This document shows, in pieces, positions 24,372-33,337 of a stretch of 43,724 nt of DNA. Position 1 is the first letter of the stretch; the number at the start of each line of letters is the position of its first letter. This DNA comes from Pseudoflavonifractor phocaeensis (GTDB lineage Bacteria > Bacillota > Clostridia > Oscillospirales > Oscillospiraceae), in contig NZ_JADYUM010000020.1 of NCBI RefSeq assembly GCF_021531815.1, forward strand, positions 1 to 43,724, read 5' to 3'. The position numbers and the translations under genes are program-made. The notes below the pieces were generated by a model. The model was not told the DNA's origin. It ran no database searches and worked only from the letters and a program-made list of their open reading frames with translations.

Positions 24372-25313
24372 TTACAGATTCAGGCCAGCCGTCTCCTGGA
24401 AGCCCAGCATGATGTTCATGTTCTGGACGGCCGCGCCCGAAGCGCCCTTACCCAGATTGTCAAACTGGGCAGTGAGCATGGTCTGCCCCTCATGGCCGGT
24501 GACGGTGATCTCCAGATAGTCCTTGCCCGCCAGGGCGTTGGTGGCCAGACGGGGGGCGCTGCCTCCGAAGGGCGCCACCCGGACCAGCTGCTGTCCGTCG
24601 TAGTAGGAGGCCAGCATCTCACAGATGTCCTGGGCGGTGGGGGTCCCCTTCAGCAGCCGGTTCTGGAGCAGAATGGTGGTGGCCATGCCCTTGTACACAT
24701 CCCCCAGGATAGGGGCAAACACCGGGGGCTGGTCCAGGCCCGCCACCTTCTGCATCTCGGGCAGGTGCTTGTGCTTCAGGCCGGTGGCGTAGATATTGGG
24801 GGAATCCAGCAGGACGCTGCGTTCGGGCGCCTCATACTCAGCGATGAGTTTCTTGCCGCCGCCGGAGTAGCCCGTCATGGAGAAGCAGGCCACGGGGTAG
24901 TCCTTGGGCAGCACCCCCAATTCCACCAGGGGGGCCGCCGTGGAGAGGAAGCCGGTGGCGTGGCAGCCGGGGTTGGCCACCCGGCTGGCAAAGCGGATGC
25001 GCTGGCGCTGGCCGGGCAACAGTTCGGCAAAGCCGTACACCCAGCCGTCGGCGGTGCGATGGGCGGTAGAGGCGTCGATGACCCGGGTCTTGGGATCGTC
25101 GATGAGGGACACCGCCTCTATGGCCGCCCCATCGGGGAGGCACAGAAACACCAGGTCGGCGGCGTTGAGGAACTTCTTTCGCTCCTGTGTGTCCTTCCGC
25201 TTGTTCTCGTCGATGAGGAGCAGCTCGATGTCATCGCGGTTCCCCAACCGCTCGTAAATTTGAAGGCCGGTGGTGCCCTCCTTGCCGTCAATATATACCT
25301 TGGGTTTGTTCAT
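24372..25313 (-). CDS. argC: N-acetyl-gamma-glutamyl-phosphate reductase, type 2
   Basis: ArgC reduces acetylglutamyl phosphate with NADPH. This 313-residue protein is the short type 2 form, recognised by MNKPKVYIDGKEGTTGLQIY at the start (type 1 enzymes are about 345 residues and start with a GATGYTG loop). The catalytic Cys is C117 in VANPGCHATGF, and the active-site His lies in the GLKHKHLPEM segment. ATG 25313 fits the family start, although the ribosome site (AGGTG) is weak; a start 42 bases upstream is less likely. A possible internal promoter with an ARG-box-like site lies just upstream, at the end of argH. Confidence 0.94.
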   Translation of the reverse strand: MNKPKVYIDGKEGTTGLQIYERLGNRDDIELLLIDENKRKDTQERKKFLNAADLVFLCLPDGAAIEAVSLIDDPKTRVIDASTAHRTADGWVYGFAELLPGQRQRIRFASRVANPGCHATGFLSTAAPLVELGVLPKDYPVACFSMTGYSGGGKKLIAEYEAPERSVLLDSPNIYATGLKHKHLPEMQKVAGLDQPPVFAPILGDVYKGMATTILLQNRLLKGTPTAQDICEMLASYYDGQQLVRVAPFGGSAPRLATNALAGKDYLEITVTGHEGQTMLTAQFDNLGKGASGAAVQNMNIMLGFQETAGLNL

Positions 25314-25378
25314 ATTGCACACCTGGTTTCTGTTCTTCTCTGGCCGGCCCTCCACGATTTGGAAAGGCTTCGGGCAAT

Positions 25379-25419
25379 CTCGTTATTTTTATTATGATAT
25401 GGGGAAGGACTTTTTGCAA
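25379..25419 (-). promoter_or_regulatory. Internal promoter of argCJBDF with ARG-box-like operator
   Basis: On the - strand TTGCAA (25414-25419) and CATAAT (25391-25396) are spaced by 17 bases. The stretch 25379-25396 reads CATAATAAAAATAACGAG, close to the AhrC/ArgR box of Bacillus (CATGAATAAAAATTCAAG) if one base is gapped. It overlaps the -10, which suits repression by arginine. Confidence 0.5.
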
Positions 25420-25423
25420 CGGT

Positions 25424-26803
25424 TTATTTCCGGGCCGCCACAAATTCCTCGATCAGCGCGATCTGCTTCTGGACGCTCTCTTTCGCCGGGCCGCCGTAGA
25501 CCTTCCGTCCGTTGACGCAGGTCTTCAGGGCCAGGGCGTCGTACACATCCTCGTCAAACAGGTTGGAGATGGCCCGGAAATCCTTCAGGGTCAAGGTATC
25601 CAGGGTATCTCCGGTCTTGATGCACATATTGACCAGACGGCCCACGATCATGTAGGCCTCCCGGAAGGGCAGGCCCTTCTTGGTCAGGTAGTCGGCGCAG
25701 TCGGTGGCGTTGATAAAGCCGCCGGCGGCCGCCTTGGCCATGTTCTTGGGCCGGACCGTCAGGGTGTCCACCATGGCGGCGAACACAGGCAGGCACAGCT
25801 CCACGGTGTCAATGGCGTCGAACAAGGCCTCCTTGTCCTCCTGCATATCCTTGTTATAGGCCAGGGGGAGGGACTTCATAACGGTGAGCAGGGTGACCAG
25901 GGAGCCGTACACCCGGCCCGTCTTGCCCCGAACCAGCTCGGCCACGTCGGGGTTCTTCTTCTGGGGCATGATGGAGGAGCCGGTGGAGTAGGCGTCGTCC
26001 AGGTCCACATACTTGAACTCCCAGGAGCACCACAGCACGATCTCCTCGGAGAACCGGGACAGGTGCATCATCAGGATGGACAGGGCGGACAGCAGCTCGA
26101 TGGCATAGTCCCGGTCGGAGACGGAGTCCATGGAGTTGTCGGTGGGCTTTTTGAAGCCCAGGGCCTCGGCGGTGGCGAACCGGTCCACGGGGTAGGTGGA
26201 GGTGGCCAAGGCGCCGGCCCCCAGGGGGCACTCGTCCAGCCGCTCCAGGCAGTCCTCCAGGCGGGTCACGTCCCGCTTGAACATGTTGGCGTAGGCCATC
26301 ATGTAATGGGCGAAGGTGGTGGGCTGGGCGCGCTGGAGGTGGGTATAGCCGGGCATGACGGTGTCCAGGTTGGCCTTGGCCTTCTTGATGAGCACTTCCT
26401 CCAGGTCCAGCACCTGCTTGATGATGACGGGGATCTCCTCTTTGGTGTACAGCCGGGTGTCCACCGCCACCTGGTCGTTCCGGGACCGGGCGGTGTGGAG
26501 GCGCTTGCCCGCGTCGCCGATGCGCTGGGTGAGCATGGCCTCGATGTTCATGTGGATGTCCTCGTTGTCCAGAGAGAACTCCACTTTGCCGTCCTCAATG
26601 TCGGCCAGGATGGCCTTCAGCCCCTCGATGATCTTTTCGGCTTCATGCTCCTCAATGATGCCCTGCTTACCCAGCATGGCGGCGTGGGCCATGGAGCCGG
26701 TGATGTCCTGCTTGTATAGCCGGGCGTCAAAGCCGATGGAGGAGTTAAAATCGTTGACTAAGGTATCCGTTTCCTTTTGGAAGCGACCTGCCCAGAGTTT
26801 CAT
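25424..26803 (-). CDS. argH: Argininosuccinate lyase
   Basis: A fumarase-superfamily enzyme of 459 residues that splits argininosuccinate into arginine and fumarate. It opens MKLWAGRFQKETDTLVNDFN. The signature GSSIMPQKKNP is at 275-285, with the catalytic Ser in that mobile loop. The other conserved blocks are HTARSRNDQVAVD (103-115) and PGYTHLQRAQPTTFAHY (151-167) with the His of the active site. All catalytic positions are intact. It is 103 bases after argG; that gap contains a GC-rich double hairpin. The ATG at 26803 is the only start that fits the family N-terminus. Confidence 0.97.
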   Translation of the reverse strand: MKLWAGRFQKETDTLVNDFNSSIGFDARLYKQDITGSMAHAAMLGKQGIIEEHEAEKIIEGLKAILADIEDGKVEFSLDNEDIHMNIEAMLTQRIGDAGKRLHTARSRNDQVAVDTRLYTKEEIPVIIKQVLDLEEVLIKKAKANLDTVMPGYTHLQRAQPTTFAHYMMAYANMFKRDVTRLEDCLERLDECPLGAGALATSTYPVDRFATAEALGFKKPTDNSMDSVSDRDYAIELLSALSILMMHLSRFSEEIVLWCSWEFKYVDLDDAYSTGSSIMPQKKNPDVAELVRGKTGRVYGSLVTLLTVMKSLPLAYNKDMQEDKEALFDAIDTVELCLPVFAAMVDTLTVRPKNMAKAAAGGFINATDCADYLTKKGLPFREAYMIVGRLVNMCIKTGDTLDTLTLKDFRAISNLFDEDVYDALALKTCVNGRKVYGGPAKESVQKQIALIEEFVAARK

Positions 26804-26830
26804 ACTATCCGCTCCTAAACTGGTATGGTA

Positions 26831-26892
26831 GGGCGGGGGCTCGCCCCCGCCCCTTGTTCGTAATACAGGGACGGCGGGGGCAAGCCCCCGCC
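26831..26892. repeat. Double GC-rich hairpin repeat between argG and argH
   Basis: Two near-identical hairpins: GGGCGGGGGC-TC-GCCCCCGCCC at 26831-26852 (given in parts) and GGCGGGGGC-AA-GCCCCCGCC at 26873-26892. The second 20-base unit recurs exactly at 33434-33453. It appears to be a dispersed intergenic repeat that may also shape mRNA stability inside the operon. Confidence 0.75.
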
Positions 26893-26906
26893 CGACCCAA
26901 ATGTTT

Positions 26907-28124
26907 TTATTTCAGCTTCCCCTGGTCCCGCAGCGCCTGGACGGTATCGGGCAGGCCCCACAGGTTGATGAAGCCCTTGGAGTCCTTCTGGTCGTAGTCG
27001 CTCTCCTCGAAGGTCACCAGGTCCTCAGAGTACAGGGTCTCGGGGGAGGTGACGGAGGAGGTGATGATGTTGCCCTTATACAGCTTCAGCTTCACGGTGC
27101 CGGTGACGTGCTTCTGAGTGTCCACGGCGAAGGCGGTGAGGGCCTCCCGCAGGGGGGTGAACCACTTGCCGTTGTACACCAGGTCGGCGAAGTCTACCGC
27201 CAGCTTGCTCTTCATATGCTTGGTATCCTTGTCCAGGGTGATCATCTCCAGCACCTCATGGGCCCGGTACAGGATGGTGCCGCCCGGAGTCTCGTAAACG
27301 CCCCGGTCCTTCATGCCCACCAGACGGTTCTCCACGATGTCCAGCAGACCGATGCCGTTGGCGCCGCCCAGGTCGTTGAGCTTGCGGATGATGTCGCTGG
27401 CCTTCATCTTCTCGCCGTCGATGGCCACGGGCCAGCCCTTCTCAAAGTCCAGGGTGACGTAGGTAGGGGCGTCGGGGGCCATGGCGGGGGACACGCCCAT
27501 CTCCAGGAAGCCAGGCTTGTCATACTGGGGCTCGTTGGCGGGGTCCTCCAGGTCCAGGCCCTCATGGGACAGGTGCCACAGGTTCTTGTCCTTGGAGTAG
27601 TTGGTCTCCCGGCTGATCTTCAGGGGGACGTTGTGGGCCTCGGCGTAGTCGATCTCCTCGTCACGGCCCTTAATGGACCACTCCCGCCAGGGGGCGATGA
27701 TCTTCATCTCAGGGGCGAACCGCTTGATGGCCAGCTCGAACCGGACCTGGTCGTTGCCCTTGCCGGTGCAGCCGTGGCAGATGGCGTCGGCGCCCTCCTT
27801 CTTGGCGATCTCCACCAGCCGCTTGGCGATGATGGGCCGGGCAAAGGCGGTGCCCAGCAGGTAGTCCTCATACTTGGCCCCCATCATCATGGAGGGGATG
27901 ATGACCTCGTCCACCATCTCGTCGGTCAGGTCCTCGATGTACAGCTTGGAAGCGCCGGTCTTGATGGCCTTCTCCTCCAGGCCGTCCAGCTCGGTGCCCT
28001 GGCCCACGTCGCCGGAGACGGCGATGATCTCAGGGTTGTTGTAGTTCTCCTTCAGCCAGGGGATGATGATGGATGTATCCAGGCCGCCGGAATAGGCGAG
28101 CACGACTTTTTTGATCTCAGACAT
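26907..28124 (-). CDS. argG: Argininosuccinate synthase
   Basis: ArgG ligates citrulline and aspartate using ATP. The 405-residue product starts [20 protein letters not shown]; the PP-loop SGGLDTS is at residues 12-18. Later blocks are [15 protein letters not shown] and the aspartate and citrulline site near [22 protein letters not shown] 28124 has GGAGG 8 bases upstream, which rules out an ATG 66 bases earlier. It is the first gene of the leftward arginine cluster and is preceded by an AT-rich region with a probable ArgR operator, so it should be repressed by arginine. Confidence 0.97.
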   Translation of the reverse strand: MSEIKKVVLAYSGGLDTSIIIPWLKENYNNPEIIAVSGDVGQGTELDGLEEKAIKTGASKLYIEDLTDEMVDEVIIPSMMMGAKYEDYLLGTAFARPIIAKRLVEIAKKEGADAICHGCTGKGNDQVRFELAIKRFAPEMKIIAPWREWSIKGRDEEIDYAEAHNVPLKISRETNYSKDKNLWHLSHEGLDLEDPANEPQYDKPGFLEMGVSPAMAPDAPTYVTLDFEKGWPVAIDGEKMKASDIIRKLNDLGGANGIGLLDIVENRLVGMKDRGVYETPGGTILYRAHEVLEMITLDKDTKHMKSKLAVDFADLVYNGKWFTPLREALTAFAVDTQKHVTGTVKLKLYKGNIITSSVTSPETLYSEDLVTFEESDYDQKDSKGFINLWGLPDTVQALRDQGKLK

Positions 28125-28304
28125 GATGCATTCCTCCATAAAATCACGGGCCGGACAGGCCGGATCGGCCCATCCGGCCCATCCCGACATGTTCTCCCTT
28201 GCTATCGTGGCATCAGTCTACCACGCTTTGGAAGGAAATGCAAGCGCCGATTCGCATAATTATGCAATTTCTTCCCCTTCTGTTCCCTTATAATTTTCAC
28301 AAAA

Positions 28305-28327
28305 ATGAATATTATTTGAATATTCAT
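28305..28327 (-). promoter_or_regulatory. Probable ArgR/AhrC operator upstream of argG
   Basis: ATGAATATT and AATATTCAT form a 9-bp inverted repeat around 5 bases, with TGAAT/ATTCA halves typical of ARG boxes. More ATGAATA-like text flanks it (28320-28352). A TTATAAG -10-like string follows on the - strand near 28287. The rest of the 28125-28379 spacer is AT-rich leader with no other element that I see. Confidence 0.6.
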
Positions 28328-28379
28328 TTAATTTATACGCGCTTTATTCATTTCCGCTGTATGATAGTCCTTTGCGCGG

Positions 28380-28420
28380 AAAAAGGCGGAGGCGTCCCAG
28401 CCGGACGCCTCCGCCTTTTT
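28380..28420. terminator. Bidirectional-looking terminator of the lipoprotein gene
   Basis: An 18-bp perfect stem (28380-28397 with 28403-28420) with five A/T pairs at its base, which supply a T-run in both directions. It ends the leftward lipoprotein gene before the arg promoter. Confidence 0.88.
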
Positions 28421-28451
28421 CCTATTTTTCTGTTTCACCGCATGCCGGGTA

Positions 28452-28967
28452 TCAGCCCTCAATGGCTCCCTTGATGGCCTCATAGACCGCGTCGGAGTTT
28501 TCACACATGACCATGAGGACAGTGCCGTCCGCCAGCGTCTCCAGCTTGGCGCTCTTGGCGATCTCATACTGGTCAGCCAGATACTGCTCAAAGCTCTGCC
28601 GCTGGTTGTCGATAAAGCCCTGCAGGGCATCCCTCACCGCGCCCTCTTTGCCCTCGGCGGGCATAACGGCGGCAATGCCGTAGGCCTTGACGTTCATCAT
28701 GGACATGCTGATGCCAAAGGCCTCCAAGTCCTCCGCGTTCAGTCCCAGGCTCTCCAGGATCATGGCGGACATGTCGTCCTCTTTCACCTCAGAGATCACA
28801 GGGTTGTACTCCACCATCTCCCCGCCGTTCTGGGTAATGGCGTCGGCGTAGAGCTGGGTCAGTTCCTCAGGAGTTCTGGCGGGAGCGGCAGCGGGCTTTC
28901 CGGCGCAGCCGGACAGGGCGGTCAGGGTCAGCGCCAGCGCCAGGGCGGCGGTCAAAATTTTCTTCAT
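28452..28967 (-). CDS. Small lipoprotein, DUF4358-like
   Basis: A 171-residue exported lipoprotein. ATG 28967 has GGAGG about 8 bases upstream, which excludes starts farther up. The signal MKKILTAALALALTLTALSGC ends in the lipobox LSGC, so Cys21 would carry the lipid and hold the protein on the outer face of the membrane. The mature part has a small alpha/beta pattern with AYGIAAVMPAEGKEGAVRDA and LADGTVLMVMCENSDAVYEA. This layout (short lipoprotein, a PAEGK turn, a final VxxC-x-NSDAV strand-helix) is that of DUF4358 proteins, whose function is unknown. It has its own terminator and is downstream of phoR's terminator. Confidence 0.75.
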   Translation of the reverse strand: MKKILTAALALALTLTALSGCAGKPAAAPARTPEELTQLYADAITQNGGEMVEYNPVISEVKEDDMSAMILESLGLNAEDLEAFGISMSMMNVKAYGIAAVMPAEGKEGAVRDALQGFIDNQRQSFEQYLADQYEIAKSAKLETLADGTVLMVMCENSDAVYEAIKGAIEG

Positions 28968-29067
28968 GGACAATATCCTCCTTTTTCGCGTTACGCGTTC
29001 TTCCCAATAGACGGCGTTGCTCCGCAAATGTTCCCTGTATTTCGATTTTATATTTTCCAAAACAGCC

Positions 29068-29104
29068 AAAAAAATCCCTCCCGCGGCCTATTGGCCACGG
29101 GAGG
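29068..29104 (-). terminator. Terminator of the pst-pho operon
   Basis: On the - strand a stem CCTCCCG / CGGGAGG with an inner 4-bp GGCC pairing is followed by seven T (29068-29074). It lies 89 bases after the phoR stop. Confidence 0.85.
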
Positions 29105-29192
29105 CTCAGATACGGTGCGAAGGCCGGGGAAAATCCGTTTTTGACAGGGGGCTTGCAGCGGCCCATGGCCCGGACCCATCCCAAAGGATGTA

Positions 29193-30851
29193 TCACCGGG
29201 AAAAGATCAGCTTCACCGAGGTACCCTGCCCCAGGGTGCTGGTCAGCTCCACCTGGGCGTCGTGGAGGGCCGCTCCGTGCTTGACGATAGACAGCCCCAG
29301 TCCGGTGCCGCCAATTTCCTTAGAGTGGCTCTTGTCCACCCGGTAGAAGCGCTCAAACACCCGCTCCTGGTCCTGGGCTGGGATGCCGATGCCGGTATCG
29401 GACACCGTCACTTCTCCTCCCTTTCCTCCGGGCGCCGGGGAGACGGACACGGCCACAGTGCCGCCGGGCCGGTTGTATTTGACCGCGTTGTCGCACAGGT
29501 TGTAGATCATTTCATCCAGAACCGCCCGCACACCGTGGACAGTGAAGGGCGCTCCCGCCACCATGATGGTAACGCCCGCCTTTTTGGCCAGAGGCTCCAG
29601 CCGCTGCTCCGCGCTCTTGGCCAGCGCCATCAGGTCCACATCCTCCCGCTGGAGGTTGGGGGCGCCCTCGTCCAGCCGGGACAGGTGGATGATGTCCTCC
29701 ACCAGGGCGATCAGCCGCTGGCTCTCCTTATAGATGTCGCCGGCAAAGCCCGTGATGTCCTCCGGCTCCACCATGCCGTTTTTGATGATCTCCGCCATAC
29801 CGGAGATGGCGGTCAGGGGAGTTTTCAGCTCGTGGGAGACATTGGCGGTAAACTCCCGCCGCATCTGCTCTCCCTGCTCCCGCTCGGTCACGTCCACCAA
29901 CACCAGCACCGCGCCCACCACCTGGCCGTCGTGGGACACCGGGTCGGCCATGACCTGGATGCACCGCCCGCCCCGCTCCAGTCGGCCCTGGTTCCTGTTT
30001 CCGGCCAGCGCCTGTTCCACCACCCGGCGGAAGGCGTCGCTGCGGTCCAGGGTCAGGACATTGGCCTCCTCTGCCGGCGCGATGGTCCCCAAAAGCCGCA
30101 GCGCGCCGCTGTTGTGGGACAGGATATGGCCCTTCTGGTCCAGCAGCACAAAGCCCTCGGACATGTTCTCCGTCAGGGCGGCAAACTCCTGTTGGCGCTG
30201 GCGCAGCAGGTCCATCTGCCGCCGGATGGTGTCATTTTGCCGGCGGATCCGGGTCAGGAGGGGGGCCAGCTCATCATAGGTGTCGCAGTCCTCCGGGTGC
30301 TCCAGGTCCAGGTCCAGAATGGGCCGGATGATCCCCTTGGACAGCCGGTGGGCCAACACCGCCGCCAGGATCAGCGCCGCCACCAAAATGATCATCAGGG
30401 GCTGGATCATGGACAGCAGCAGCACCACAATGGTGTACTGGGCGCTGGCCAGACGGATGACCGTCCCGTCCTCCAGACGGCGGGCCACATAGAAGGTCTT
30501 TTCCGCCAGGGTGCTGGAGTCACGCACCGACGTCCCCTGGCTGCCCCGCATGGCGTCCTGGATCTCCGCCCGGTCAGAGTGGTTCTCCATGGTGGACGGA
30601 TCCGCCATGTTGTCGTAGAGGACAGTGCCGTCCCGGTCCACCCAGGTGATGCGGCTGGAGGAGTTCAGCCCCTCCAGATACTCCATGCCCTGGAGCTCCA
30701 CGCCCCGTGCCACCAGCCAAGCCTCGTTCTCCAGTTCGTCGGTAAGCTGGCCGCCGAAATACTGGTACAGCACCCCCATGAACAGGGCCACCGACAGCAG
30801 GAACACCGAGATCCCCACCGCCATGGAGTTTCGAAATATTTTCGCTGTCAT
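29193..30851 (-). CDS. phoR: Phosphate-regulon sensor histidine kinase PhoR
   Basis: A membrane sensor kinase of 552 residues. ATG 30851 follows AGGAG; the frame is open 171 bases farther up through a repeat, so the longer start is rejected. Helix 1 is at about 10-30, an extracytoplasmic domain spans 31-138, helix 2 lies at about 140-166, a HAMP-like linker follows, and a PAS domain covers about 222-325 (SEGFVLLDQKGHILSHN). The phospho-accepting His340 is in ANVSHELKTPL. The ATPase domain has NLCDNAVKYN (451-460), DTGIGIP (485-491) and GGTGLGLSIVKH (514-525). It is the last gene of the pst-pho operon and probably senses phosphate through PstSCAB-PhoU. Confidence 0.93.
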   Translation of the reverse strand: MTAKIFRNSMAVGISVFLLSVALFMGVLYQYFGGQLTDELENEAWLVARGVELQGMEYLEGLNSSSRITWVDRDGTVLYDNMADPSTMENHSDRAEIQDAMRGSQGTSVRDSSTLAEKTFYVARRLEDGTVIRLASAQYTIVVLLLSMIQPLMIILVAALILAAVLAHRLSKGIIRPILDLDLEHPEDCDTYDELAPLLTRIRRQNDTIRRQMDLLRQRQQEFAALTENMSEGFVLLDQKGHILSHNSGALRLLGTIAPAEEANVLTLDRSDAFRRVVEQALAGNRNQGRLERGGRCIQVMADPVSHDGQVVGAVLVLVDVTEREQGEQMRREFTANVSHELKTPLTAISGMAEIIKNGMVEPEDITGFAGDIYKESQRLIALVEDIIHLSRLDEGAPNLQREDVDLMALAKSAEQRLEPLAKKAGVTIMVAGAPFTVHGVRAVLDEMIYNLCDNAVKYNRPGGTVAVSVSPAPGGKGGEVTVSDTGIGIPAQDQERVFERFYRVDKSHSKEIGGTGLGLSIVKHGAALHDAQVELTSTLGQGTSVKLIFSR

Positions 30852-30914
30852 AACAGGCTCCTTTTTTGAGATATTGTAGGGTAAATCTTCGTTTATCACC
30901 CCATGGAATCCGAA

Positions 30915-31056
30915 CCCCCGCCGCAAGGGTTTTCCCGGAGCGTCCGATTTCATAGCGGCACGACTTGCCGTGACGCTGCGGTCCCGGGCTGTCCTTTGCA
31001 CCTGGTCATTCGTCAAAGGCAAGGGCAGAGCCCTTGCCCTACATCATATCGGGTTC
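30915..31056 (+). repeat. Dispersed intergenic repeat, copy C (between phoB and phoR)
   Basis: The 245-base phoB-phoR spacer holds no gene. From 30915 it reads CCCCCGCCGCAAGGGTTTTC and continues with blocks CTTGCCGTGAC, CTGCGG and CTTGCCCTACAT. The same blocks occur in the same order on the opposite strand at 33338-33453. This copy carries an extra ~35 bases near 31000-31035 and lacks the first GGCGGGGGC arm. Confidence 0.75.
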
Positions 31057-31096
31057 CCCTTCCATGGGCAGCGAAACGAAACTTGATCCGCCGTAT

Positions 31097-31774
31097 TCAC
31101 TCCCCGGCGATTTTATAACCGATGCCCCGCACCGTCTCGATGCAGTTGCCCGAGGCCCCCAGCTTCTGGCGCAGGGTGCGGATATGGACGTCCACGGTGC
31201 GGCTGGCCCCGTCGAACTCGTAGCCCCAGATGGTGTTGAGCAGCTGGTCCCGGGTAAAGACTGTCCCCCGCCGCTCCAGCAGCAGGCACAGCAGCTGAAA
31301 CTCCTTCAGCGTCAGGGTGACCGCCCGGTCCCCGTCCCGGACAATGTGCCGTTCCGGGTCCACATACAGCTCTCCCACCTGGTAGGTGGCGCCCTTCTCC
31401 TCCTGATCGTGTCCCGCGTGGCGCAGGGCGGTGCGGATACGGGCCATCAGCTCCATCATGCCGAAGGGCTTGGTGATATAGTCGTCCGCCCCCTGGTCCA
31501 GGCCCAGCACCTTGTCGTACTCCGTGCTTTTGGCGGTGAGCATCAAAACGGGCAGCTTCCGGGTATTGGGATCGGCCCGGAGCCGCTTGAGCACTTGGAG
31601 GCCGTCCTCCTCGGGCAGCATGATGTCCAGCAGGACCAGCTCGGGCTTTTTCTGCTCCAGCGCGCTCCAAAACTGGGACGGCCGCTCAAAGCCCTCCGCC
31701 TCCATTCCCTGGCTGTTCAAGGTGTAGACCACCAGCTTGCGAATGCTGGCATCGTCCTCCAGAATATAGATCAT
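31097..31774 (-). CDS. phoB: Phosphate-regulon response regulator PhoB/PhoP (OmpR type)
   Basis: A 225-residue OmpR-family regulator. ATG 31774 (MIYILEDDASIRKL) follows GAGG; an upstream ATG would add a basic, non-conserved tail. The receiver domain has the acidic pair ED at 6-7, phosphoacceptor D50 in LVLLDIMLPEEDG, and the lysine in DDYITKPFGM. The winged-helix domain (about 125-225) has LTLKEFQLLCLLLERRG and the recognition helix segment SRTVDVHIRTLRQKLG. The N-terminal ending GYKIAGE is typical at the C-terminus. It probably binds the TTTACA/TTAACA repeats upstream of pstS. It is 101 bases after phoU, in a spacer with nothing notable. Confidence 0.94.
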   Translation of the reverse strand: MIYILEDDASIRKLVVYTLNSQGMEAEGFERPSQFWSALEQKKPELVLLDIMLPEEDGLQVLKRLRADPNTRKLPVLMLTAKSTEYDKVLGLDQGADDYITKPFGMMELMARIRTALRHAGHDQEEKGATYQVGELYVDPERHIVRDGDRAVTLTLKEFQLLCLLLERRGTVFTRDQLLNTIWGYEFDGASRTVDVHIRTLRQKLGASGNCIETVRGIGYKIAGE

Positions 31775-31875
31775 TTTGTCCTCACAAACTCCATTCCGCT
31801 CCGTCCGCTTTGCGCCGGACAGCCGCTTTCTTTGCCGCCGTCCTGACGTCCGCGCAGGAGCCCTATGGGCGGCGT

Positions 31876-32517
31876 TCAATCTTCTTCATACTGCCCGGTC
31901 AGGGCGTATTCCACCCACTGGGCGATGTTGCAGGCGTGGTCGCCGATGCGCTCGAAATACTTGGCCACCATCAGCATATCCAGGCACACCGAGCCGTCTT
32001 CCCCCGCGGCGATCAGGCTGGTGAGTTCCTCCCGCACCTGGAGGAACAGCCGGTCCACCTTGTCGTCCCGGGCGATGACCCCGTGGGCCAGATTCAGGTC
32101 CCCCCGGACAAAGGAGTCCACGCTGTCGGTGACCATGCCGATGGCCTCCCGGGCCATCTCCTCCATGGGGGTCCGGCTGCCCAGCCGGTTGGGGGCCATG
32201 TCCCGGGCGATCTCCGCGATGTCCAGGGCCTGGTCCCCGATGCGCTCCATGTCGGAGATCATGCGCATGGCGGCGGACACGGCCCGCAGGTCCCGGGCCA
32301 CCGGCTGCTGCCGGAGAAGGAGCTTCATACACTGGCTCTCGATGTCCCGCTCCTTGTTGTCGATCTCCTGCTCCAGGCGGCAGGCCTGCCGGCCCAGTTC
32401 CCGGTCTCCCTCCAGATAGGCCTTGGTGGCGTCGGAGATGGCCTCCTCGCACAGCGCGCCCATCCGGATCAGTTCCACGTTCAGCTGCTCCAGCTGCTCC
32501 TGAAAGGTGTTTCTCAT
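31876..32517 (-). CDS. phoU: Phosphate signalling protein PhoU
   Basis: A helical protein of 213 residues with two PhoU repeats. It links the Pst transporter to PhoR and restrains the Pho response when phosphate is plentiful. MRNTFQEQLEQLNVELIRMG opens repeat 1, which contains EIDNKERDIESQCMKLLLRQ and MRMISDMERIGDQALDIAE; repeat 2 ends YFERIGDHACNIAQWVEY. The two E-R-I-G-D metal-binding motifs are intact. ATG 32517 lies one base after the pstB stop codon, so translation is coupled. GGGGAGG precedes it inside pstB. Confidence 0.96.
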   Translation of the reverse strand: MRNTFQEQLEQLNVELIRMGALCEEAISDATKAYLEGDRELGRQACRLEQEIDNKERDIESQCMKLLLRQQPVARDLRAVSAAMRMISDMERIGDQALDIAEIARDMAPNRLGSRTPMEEMAREAIGMVTDSVDSFVRGDLNLAHGVIARDDKVDRLFLQVREELTSLIAAGEDGSVCLDMLMVAKYFERIGDHACNIAQWVEYALTGQYEED

Positions 32518-32518
32518 A

Positions 32519-33277
32519 TCAGCCAAACCTCCCCGTGATATAGTCCTCGGTCCGCTTGTCCCGGGGCATGGAGAAGATCTGCTCGGTCTCGCCGAACTCC
32601 ACCAGTTCACCCAGGAGGAAGAAGGCCGTATGGTCCGAGATACGGGCGGCTTGCTGCATGTTATGGGTCACCATGATAATAGTGTAATCCTTTTTCAGCT
32701 CCGCCGCAAGGTCTTCGATTTTAGAAGTGGAAATGGGGTCCAGAGCGGAGGTAGCCTCGTCCATCAGGAGCACGTCGGGCTTCACCGCCAGGGCCCGGGC
32801 GATGCACAGCCGCTGCTGCTGGCCGCCGGACAGGCCCAGGGCCGATTTTTTCAGCCGGTCCTTTACCTCGTCCCAAATGGCCGCCCCCCGCAGGGACTCC
32901 TCCACCAGTTCATCCAGCTTCACCTTGTTCCGGATGCCGTGGGTCCGGGGTCCGTAGGCCACATTGTCGTAGATGGACATGGGGAAGGGATTGGGCTTCT
33001 GGAACACCATGCCGATGTGGCGGCGCAGGCTGGTCACGTCCCGGCCGGGGGCGTAGATCTCCTCCCCCCGGTAGGTAAAGGAACCGCTGATCTTCACCCC
33101 GGGGATCAGGTCGTTCATCCGGTTGATGGTGCGTAAAAAGGTGGACTTGCCGCAGCCCGAAGGGCCGATGAGGGCGGTGATCCGCCGCTCCGGAATGTCG
33201 ATCATAATGTCTTTCAGCGCGTGGTTCTCCCCGTAATAGAGGTTCAACCCCCGGGCCGAGAGAATGGCTTCTTCCAT
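32519..33277 (-). CDS. pstB: Phosphate ABC transporter ATP-binding protein PstB
   Basis: The ATPase of the high-affinity phosphate importer, 252 residues. Walker A is GPSGCGKST (38-46), the Q-loop is [20 protein letters not shown], the ABC signature is [15 protein letters not shown] (about 149), Walker [12 protein letters not shown] (about 168-178), and the switch His is in [24 protein letters not shown] is a PstB-specific text. The common DEPTSALD reads DEATSALD here, as in many PstB proteins. ATG 33277 is preceded by AAAGGAG. A 200-base repeat-bearing spacer lies between pstA and pstB, unlike the tight spacing elsewhere in the operon. Confidence 0.97.
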   Translation of the reverse strand: MEEAILSARGLNLYYGENHALKDIMIDIPERRITALIGPSGCGKSTFLRTINRMNDLIPGVKISGSFTYRGEEIYAPGRDVTSLRRHIGMVFQKPNPFPMSIYDNVAYGPRTHGIRNKVKLDELVEESLRGAAIWDEVKDRLKKSALGLSGGQQQRLCIARALAVKPDVLLMDEATSALDPISTSKIEDLAAELKKDYTIIMVTHNMQQAARISDHTAFFLLGELVEFGETEQIFSMPRDKRTEDYITGRFG

Positions 33278-33337
33278 ATCGTCAAACTCCTTTTTCGGTT
33301 TGTGGGATCAATTTTCGTTTACATGCCCATAGACCCT

